Assembly (NCBI RefSeq): GCF_025639805.1
Contig: NZ_CP106735.1
Coordinates: 1,118,001 to 1,182,000, forward strand
DNA: 64,000 bases
DNA from: Reichenbachiella carrageenanivorans
GTDB taxonomy: Bacteria > Bacteroidota > Bacteroidia > Cytophagales > Cyclobacteriaceae
Direction: 5' to 3'
Shown in pieces: positions 59,145-64,000 of this stretch (its first letter is position 1; every line of letters starts with the position of its first letter). Under the pieces are notes generated by a model. It was given only the letters and a program-made list of their open reading frames with translations. It searched no databases and was not told the DNA's origin. Made by a program: the position numbers and the translations under genes.

Positions 59145-61520
59145 ATGAAAAAATTTCTATTGGCCAAACTATTAGTTTGTCTGGGGCTCTATGCTCAAGC
59201 ACAGCAGACCATTAGTGGCTATGTAAAAGATGCAAGTAATGGAGAGACTCTCATCGGTGCAACAGTGCTGATCAAAGGCACCTCTCAAGGCGTGATCACT
59301 AATGTATATGGATTTTATTCTATCACCCTTCCCGCAGACCAATACGAAGTAGAGTATCGATATATTGGCTACTTGCCTGTGGCACAGCAAGTAGATCTTT
59401 CTGAAAACCGAAGAATAGATATAGAACTGCCTCCCGAAAGTCAGCAGCTAGAAGAAATCGTAATCTCTAGTGATCCCGAGGATGTCAATGTATCGGGTAT
59501 TCAGATGTCGACCAATAAACTAGACATAGAAACCATCACGAAGATCCCATCATTTATGGGAGAGGCCGATGTGCTACGAAGTATCCAAATGGTACCAGGT
59601 GTAGCTACAGTAGGCGAAGGTGCTTCTGGCTTCAACGTTCGTGGTGGGAGTGTAGGACAAAATATGGTACTGCTCGACGAAGCTCCTGTATACAACTCCT
59701 CACATTTGATGGGTTTTTTCTCCGTGTTTAATCCAGACGCCGTGAAAGATGTAAACCTGATCAAAGGTGGTATTCCAGCTCGGTATGGAGGACGTATTTC
59801 TTCTGTACTAGACATCCGCATGAAAGAAGGCAATGTCAAAGAGTTTGAAGGACAGGGCGGTATCGGTACGGTATTTAGCCGACTGGCCGTGGAAGCGCCT
59901 ATCGTTAAAGACAAGGCGTCTTTTATCCTAGCAGGTCGTAGGTCTTATATCGACGTACTTGCCAAGCCATTTACCGATGTATTCGATGGCGGTGCGGCAC
60001 TCAATTTTTATGACCTTACGGCAAAGACCAACTGGCAAATCAATGACAAAAATCGAATATACCTATCAGGGTATTTCGGTAGAGATGTTTTCAAATTTGA
60101 TAAAGATCAAGGTTTTAATTGGGGCAATAGTACAGCAACTCTGAGGTGGAATCACATTTTCGGAAATCGCTTGTTTGCTAATTTTACTACCTTCTATAGC
60201 GATTATGATTACGAGCTGGCCTTTGGAGACGATGAGCTGGACAAGTTCCGGTGGAGTTCTCGGGTGCTTAATTATGATTTCAAGCCAGAATTTACTTATT
60301 TCCTTAACCCCGATAATGAAATTTCATTTGGAGGTGAGGCTTTGTATTTCAAATTTGAGCCCGCTAATGTAAACTCTGTGAACGCAGGTAAAGCGAGTGA
60401 TTCCAGTTTACCAAATAAAAATGCACTCGAGACGGCTTTATACATTTCCAACAATCAGAAAATAGGATCTGACGTAGAGCTACAGTATGGTGTGCGATTT
60501 TCCAATTTCAACTTGTTGGGGTCTGGTACGGCCTTCTATTATGGAGATACGATCCCCGGCGTGAGAAAACCACTGATCGATAGTGCTACATATAGCACTG
60601 GAGAAGTAATGCAGTCTTATCACAACTTTGAGCCAAGATTTTCTATCAAGTACCAATTGAATAATCAAAACTCATTCAAAGCCAGTTACAACAAGACCAG
60701 TCAGTACATCCATTTAGTATCCAATACCACCGCATCCAATCCGCTCGATGTGTGGACGCCCAGTAGCAACAACATCGAACCTCAGATAGGACATCAGGTC
60801 GCGTTGGGCTGGTTCCGAAATTTCGGGCCAGAAAATAATGTGGAGTTTTCTGCAGAAGTCTATTATCGAAAAACCAAAAATCAGATTGACTACATTGATG
60901 GAGCAGAACTGCTTATCAACGAATACATCGAGGGAGATTTGCTCTCAGGCGATGGTCGTGCCTATGGACTAGAGCTATACGCCAAGAAAAACACAGGAGC
61001 CTTAACGGGGTGGGTGAGCTATACCGTGGCACGTACCGAACTGCAAGTGCAAGGCATCAACAATGGTGACTGGTATCCGACAAGATATGATCAGTTGCAT
61101 AATTTTAAATTAGCGGCTTTTTATGACCTAAATGAAAACTGGCAGTTCTCTTCCAATTTCACCTTTGTGACAGGCACGCCTACTACCTTCCCTACCTCAC
61201 GATTCGAACAGGCTGGATATGTGGTGCCATATGCCTATGGAGATGGACGAAACAATTTTCGAATACCAAATTATTATCGATGGGATCTCTCGGCCACCAA
61301 GTACAACAAAACAGTCAGGAGAAACGGAAAGCCGAAGCGCTTTCACAGTCACTGGGTGTTTGCGGTGTACAATGTGCTTGGTACCAAAAACCCATTCTCC
61401 ATCTACTTTACTCAGGCTGACGAGCGATTTGCTCCTGGTCAGCCAGTAGATACGCAGGCCCGTCAGGTCTCTATTATTGGAAGTATGATCCCTTCTATAT
61501 CCTATAATTTTAAATTTTAA
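59145..61520 (+). CDS. TonB-dependent receptor with CarboxypepD_reg-like domain, paired with DUF4249
   Basis: A 791-residue outer-membrane receptor from ATG 59145 (signal MKKFLLAKLLVCLGLYAQAQ; a longer in-frame ATG at 59079 adds a Lys-rich stretch and is less likely). N-terminal regulatory-like domain at about 20-105 (TISGYVKDASNGETLIGATVLI), then QLEEIVISSDPEDVNV (TonB box region), the plug with EADVLRSIQMVPGVATVGEGASGFNVRGGSVGQNMVLLDEAPVYN, and a barrel ending SIIGSMIPSISYNFKF with aromatic end. The DUF4249 lipoprotein gene follows 5 bp later; this pairing is a recurrent Bacteroidota uptake module of unknown ligand. Confidence 0.94.
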   Translation: MKKFLLAKLLVCLGLYAQAQQTISGYVKDASNGETLIGATVLIKGTSQGVITNVYGFYSITLPADQYEVEYRYIGYLPVAQQVDLSENRRIDIELPPESQQLEEIVISSDPEDVNVSGIQMSTNKLDIETITKIPSFMGEADVLRSIQMVPGVATVGEGASGFNVRGGSVGQNMVLLDEAPVYNSSHLMGFFSVFNPDAVKDVNLIKGGIPARYGGRISSVLDIRMKEGNVKEFEGQGGIGTVFSRLAVEAPIVKDKASFILAGRRSYIDVLAKPFTDVFDGGAALNFYDLTAKTNWQINDKNRIYLSGYFGRDVFKFDKDQGFNWGNSTATLRWNHIFGNRLFANFTTFYSDYDYELAFGDDELDKFRWSSRVLNYDFKPEFTYFLNPDNEISFGGEALYFKFEPANVNSVNAGKASDSSLPNKNALETALYISNNQKIGSDVELQYGVRFSNFNLLGSGTAFYYGDTIPGVRKPLIDSATYSTGEVMQSYHNFEPRFSIKYQLNNQNSFKASYNKTSQYIHLVSNTTASNPLDVWTPSSNNIEPQIGHQVALGWFRNFGPENNVEFSAEVYYRKTKNQIDYIDGAELLINEYIEGDLLSGDGRAYGLELYAKKNTGALTGWVSYTVARTELQVQGINNGDWYPTRYDQLHNFKLAAFYDLNENWQFSSNFTFVTGTPTTFPTSRFEQAGYVVPYAYGDGRNNFRIPNYYRWDLSATKYNKTVRRNGKPKRFHSHWVFAVYNVLGTKNPFSIYFTQADERFAPGQPVDTQARQVSIIGSMIPSISYNFKF

Positions 61521-61525
61521 TTCAG

Positions 61526-62452
61526 ATGAATATCAAATTATATACGATTCTAATCGTCGCTCTAGCGATCTTTTCGGCCTGCGATGATCAGATATATCCA
61601 GAGTTAGATGATGCACCAGAAATACTGGTAGTAGATGCATGGGTCACGGATCTAATGGAAGATCAGGTAGTGAGACTGACTAAAACAGCTCCTTATTTTG
61701 AAAACACGGCCACCAAAGGTGTGACAGGTGCGCAAGTATATATTACAGATGATCAGGGTACTTCATTCGATTTTGTGGATCAGGGCAATGGCAACTATGT
61801 GTGGACACCTGCCACTAGCGGATTTGGTATGGTAGGTAGCGATTATGTACTCACTGTGGTGGCAGAAGGCAATACCTATACAGCCATCTCTACTAAAAAC
61901 AGAGTGCCTAAAGTAGACAGTATCACTTTTGAATATAACAATGATAAGACCTTTGGTGTCGAGGAGATTTACTATTCTGCGGAGTTATGGGCGAGCGATT
62001 TGGGAGGACTAGGAGACCAATATTGGATCAAAACATATAAGAATGATGTATTTCTAAACAAACCCTCTGAGATCAGTTTGGTTTGGGATGGTGGGTTCAA
62101 CAGAAGTTCGACATTTGATGGAGAGCCATTTATCCCTCCGATTCGCCAAAGCATCAATCCATATGACACCAATGAGGAGGAGGAGTTGATCTCTCCTTAT
62201 CTGGATGGAGACAAGGTCTATGTGGAGATTCATTCGATCACCGAAGCAGCTCACAACTTCTTGAGCGAGGTGCAGATTCAAACGAATAGAGAAGGTGGTT
62301 TTGGAGCTCTCTTCGCTACACCACTTAGCAATGTACCCACCAATATCGAAAATACTACATCAGAAGACTTAGTCGTAGGCTTCTTTTGTGTATCTGCTGT
62401 AGAGAGCAAAAGTGCAGTCCTCGATGAAAGTCAAGTCCCAAAGGATGAATAA
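61526..62452 (+). CDS. DUF4249 lipoprotein
   Basis: A 308-residue lipoprotein with signal MNIKLYTILIVALAIFSAC; lipidation at C19. The mature protein begins DDQIYPELDDAPEILVVDAWVTD, then DQVVRLTKTAPYFEN, YITDDQGTSFDFVDQGNGNYVWTP and YVLTVVAEGNTYTAISTKNRVPKVDSITFEYN, the typical DUF4249 start with an Ig-like beta-rich body. It is the partner of the TonB receptor directly upstream (5-bp gap) and probably works at the outer membrane surface in substrate binding, by analogy with SusD-type partners; direct evidence is lacking. Confidence 0.9.
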   Translation: MNIKLYTILIVALAIFSACDDQIYPELDDAPEILVVDAWVTDLMEDQVVRLTKTAPYFENTATKGVTGAQVYITDDQGTSFDFVDQGNGNYVWTPATSGFGMVGSDYVLTVVAEGNTYTAISTKNRVPKVDSITFEYNNDKTFGVEEIYYSAELWASDLGGLGDQYWIKTYKNDVFLNKPSEISLVWDGGFNRSSTFDGEPFIPPIRQSINPYDTNEEEELISPYLDGDKVYVEIHSITEAAHNFLSEVQIQTNREGGFGALFATPLSNVPTNIENTTSEDLVVGFFCVSAVESKSAVLDESQVPKDE

Positions 62453-62476
62453 AGATTTTGCAGTTTAGTTCGATTA

Positions 62477-62507
62477 AAAAAGCCCAGGCAGAAGGTCTGG
62501 GCTTTTT
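62477..62507 (+). terminator. Terminator after the receptor/DUF4249 operon
   Basis: AAAAAGCCCAGGC pairs with GTCTGGGCTTTTT (including a G-U pair and C-G), loop AGAAG, then T to 62507; 24 bp after the DUF4249 stop. Confidence 0.87.
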
Positions 62508-62580
62508 ATTACAATAAATTATACTATGTGCTATGCATTTCTAATACACCGTGGCCTAGCCAAAGGCTGCTTATATTGGA

Positions 62581-63456
62581 TCACACCACATTGAGCACCT
62601 GCTCCTTTATTTTTTCTAGTTCATCTTTCATATCTACTACTAGCTTCTGTATGTCAGAATTATTGGCTTTAGAGCCAATGGTATTGATCTCCCGACCCAT
62701 TTCCTGACTAATGAAACCCAGTTTTTTACCTTGGGACTCCTTTTCTGCCAATGTCTCGTGAAAATAAGAAATATGGTTTTGTAGCCGAATGATCTCTTCA
62801 GCAATATCCAGTTTTTCTATGTAGTAAATCAGTTCTTGTTCAAACCGGTTAGGATCGGCTTTGTCCGAAGCGGCTAACTCAGACAAACTTTCGTTGATTC
62901 GTTCTTTGATAGCAACTATACGCTCAGGGTCTTTCTCTTTGATCTGAGACAATCGCTCACCTATGTGCTTGGCAAATACCCCCAATGCATTTTCCGCCGC
63001 TTGCCCTTCTTGGGCTCTGAATTTTTCGCACTCTTTAATCGCCTGATTGATCAAATCAAACAATTGATCTTTGTCTACCAGATCTGTTTCTGTATCCGAG
63101 TAATCAAAAATATCTGGCATCCTCAATACTTCTTTGACCAGATCAGTGTCCGACAATTCGTTTGGGCTAATCGTGGCTCGTAGTTCTTTTTTGTAATGTT
63201 CGAAAAGTGTCGTGTTGAGTTTGGCTGCACTACCTACGCCATTTTTGAGAGAAATATCAATCATGAAATTGACCTTGCCTCGACCAATTTTTTCAGTTAA
63301 TACCTTTTTGATTTCATTTTCCAGTGCCGAAATTTCTTTAGGCAATTTGGTAGAAATGTCCAAAAATTTAGAATTCAGAGATTTGATCTCTACATCGATG
63401 CTCATCCGATCATTCTCGAACGAAGCATGGCCGTAACCAGTCATAGATTTAAGCAT
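62581..63456 (-). CDS. yicC: YicC/YloC-family endoribonuclease
   Basis: A 291-residue protein of the YicC family, now known to include RNA endonucleases. The N-terminus MLKSMTGYGHASFENDRMSIDVEIKSLNSKFLDISTKLPKEI is characteristic (MTGYG), and the C-terminal DUF1732 part has EQELIYYIEKLDIAEEIIRLQNHISYF, GKKLGFISQEMGREINTIGSKANNSDIQKLVVDMKDELEKIKEQV. Start ATG 63456; an in-frame TTG two codons earlier is less likely. The usual neighbour gmk is not in the 55 bp downstream; the Omp85 gene lies upstream on the same strand, 55 bp away. Confidence 0.94.
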   Translation of the reverse strand: MLKSMTGYGHASFENDRMSIDVEIKSLNSKFLDISTKLPKEISALENEIKKVLTEKIGRGKVNFMIDISLKNGVGSAAKLNTTLFEHYKKELRATISPNELSDTDLVKEVLRMPDIFDYSDTETDLVDKDQLFDLINQAIKECEKFRAQEGQAAENALGVFAKHIGERLSQIKEKDPERIVAIKERINESLSELAASDKADPNRFEQELIYYIEKLDIAEEIIRLQNHISYFHETLAEKESQGKKLGFISQEMGREINTIGSKANNSDIQKLVVDMKDELEKIKEQVLNVV

Positions 63457-63511
63457 CTGCAATATTCGTCAAATAAGCCGATATAAAAAATTGATTTGAG
63501 CGGTGTGTATG

Positions 63512-64000
63512 CTAGAAATCGTAGCCAAGACTGAGGTAAAAATGCATGTCTCCCACTTGATAATCAGCCATAGGCTTAGCAAAATCGAACCGGGCATAAT
63601 AACCTAAAAGGACGGTTCGGAGGCCAAATCCGTAACTGGCCAGCCATGGGTTGTTTGATGTGCGAATCACTGCCTCAAATGGAGAATTGTCTTTTTTCAC
63701 AACCTTAGTATTGACCTCATGGTCGTCGCTAAATGGTGACTTGCCTGTCCAAGCCGAACCTAAATCATAAAATCCGATGACTTGGAAATTTCTTAGGAAA
63801 TTGGATTTGATAGAGCCTCTAGAAAAATATTTAACAATAGGGAATCTCAATTCCGCATTAAAAGTAAGCACATTAGTACCACTGAATTTGTTGTAATCGA
63901 ACCCTCGTAGATTCACAAACTCCGTAAAGAGAATGTCCGTATTATCTTTGGTATTGCTAAAGTACAAAGGCGAGCTTTCTTGTCCATTATCTTCACTATC
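63512..64000 (-). CDS. Omp85/BamA-family outer-membrane barrel, C-terminal part only
   Basis: The frame is open from 64000 to the stop at 63512, so only about 162 C-terminal residues are seen. The conserved RGF motif appears as FVNLRGFDYNKFSG, followed by NVLTFNAELRFPIVKYF, FQVIGFYDLGSAWTG, WLASYGFGLRTVLLGYYARFDFAKPM and the C-terminal strand HFYLSLGYDF, ending in Phe. These are the strands 12-16 features of BamA/TamA-type barrels. Whether it is BamA, a TamA-like or another surface-export member cannot be decided without the N-terminal POTRA or accessory domains, which lie beyond the window. Confidence 0.88.
   Translation of the reverse strand, partial: DSEDNGQESSPLYFSNTKDNTDILFTEFVNLRGFDYNKFSGTNVLTFNAELRFPIVKYFSRGSIKSNFLRNFQVIGFYDLGSAWTGKSPFSDDHEVNTKVVKKDNSPFEAVIRTSNNPWLASYGFGLRTVLLGYYARFDFAKPMADYQVGDMHFYLSLGYDF

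Noticed and set aside
1..64000. CRISPR arrays, tRNA/rRNA genes, transposases, phage genes
   Set aside because: No regularly spaced repeats, no tRNA-like TTCGA arms with matching acceptor stems, no transposase, integrase or phage motifs seen by eye.

Overview
The window looks like chromosomal DNA of a Bacteroidota bacterium, most likely Cytophagales (an inference from gene content only). The signs are: two TonB-dependent receptors with N-terminal carboxypeptidase-regulatory-like domains, one followed by a DUF4249 lipoprotein; LytS/LytTR and 7TM-DISM signalling proteins; Bacteroidota-type families (DUF4249, DUF2911, DUF4056); a nitrite/sulfite reductase with an extra C-terminal helical domain; and a recurrent TAnnTTTG-like -7 promoter motif about 20-40 bp upstream of many starts. 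No rRNA, tRNA, CRISPR array, phage or insertion sequence was found. Most of the window is intact chromosomal coding sequence with many convergent gene pairs separated by strong hairpin terminators.

Layout. 1-12.0 kb: a truncated DEAH helicase, a secreted beta-barrel-like protein, ispH, cmk, an unlisted 51-residue lipoprotein gene, an MFS-type permease, the trkA-trkH-lgt operon, ispF-mnmD (overlapping) and mazG. 12.1-20.1 kb: a small Cys-rich membrane protein, a GlmM-type hexosephosphate mutase, dienelactone hydrolase, a secreted unknown, and a TonB receptor divergent from a LytS/LytTR two-component pair. 20.1-24.1 kb: the most interesting region. A predicted 39-residue leader peptide with four consecutive Cys codons and a terminator hairpin ending 24 bp before the start codon lie ahead of sulfite reductase, cobA-type SUMT and precorrin-2 dehydrogenase. 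The logic would be cysteine-sensing attenuation of a siroheme-dependent sulfide/cysteine supply operon.

24.2-33.6 kb: ABC-F ATPase, a 7TM-DISM sensor with a histidine-kinase phosphoacceptor motif but no ATPase domain, a thioredoxin-reductase-like flavoprotein, an esterase, an MFS-DinB pair, and a BlaI/M56 (BlaR1-like) pair behind a 36-bp dyad operator. 33.6-46.7 kb: a DUF1704/DUF4056 operon, an M28 peptidase, penicillin acylase, TerB-like protein, and two divergent AsmA-superfamily genes. 46.7-54.6 kb: acyl desaturase, uvrA coupled to a DUF1343 protein, a fused OtsA-OtsB trehalose enzyme, DUF3703, and a Kazal-domain lipoprotein. 54.8-64 kb: a DUF748/AsmA-like protein, DUF2911-TPR protein, DUF1801, the second TonB receptor with DUF4249, YicC, and the C-terminal part of an Omp85/BamA-family barrel running off the right edge.

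Many genes concern the envelope: Lgt, three AsmA-like proteins, Omp85, desaturase and DUF1343. Starts were moved inward from the longest reading frame where an ATG, signal peptide or -7 motif made this better; each entry says so. All functions are from motif recognition by eye; no search was run.
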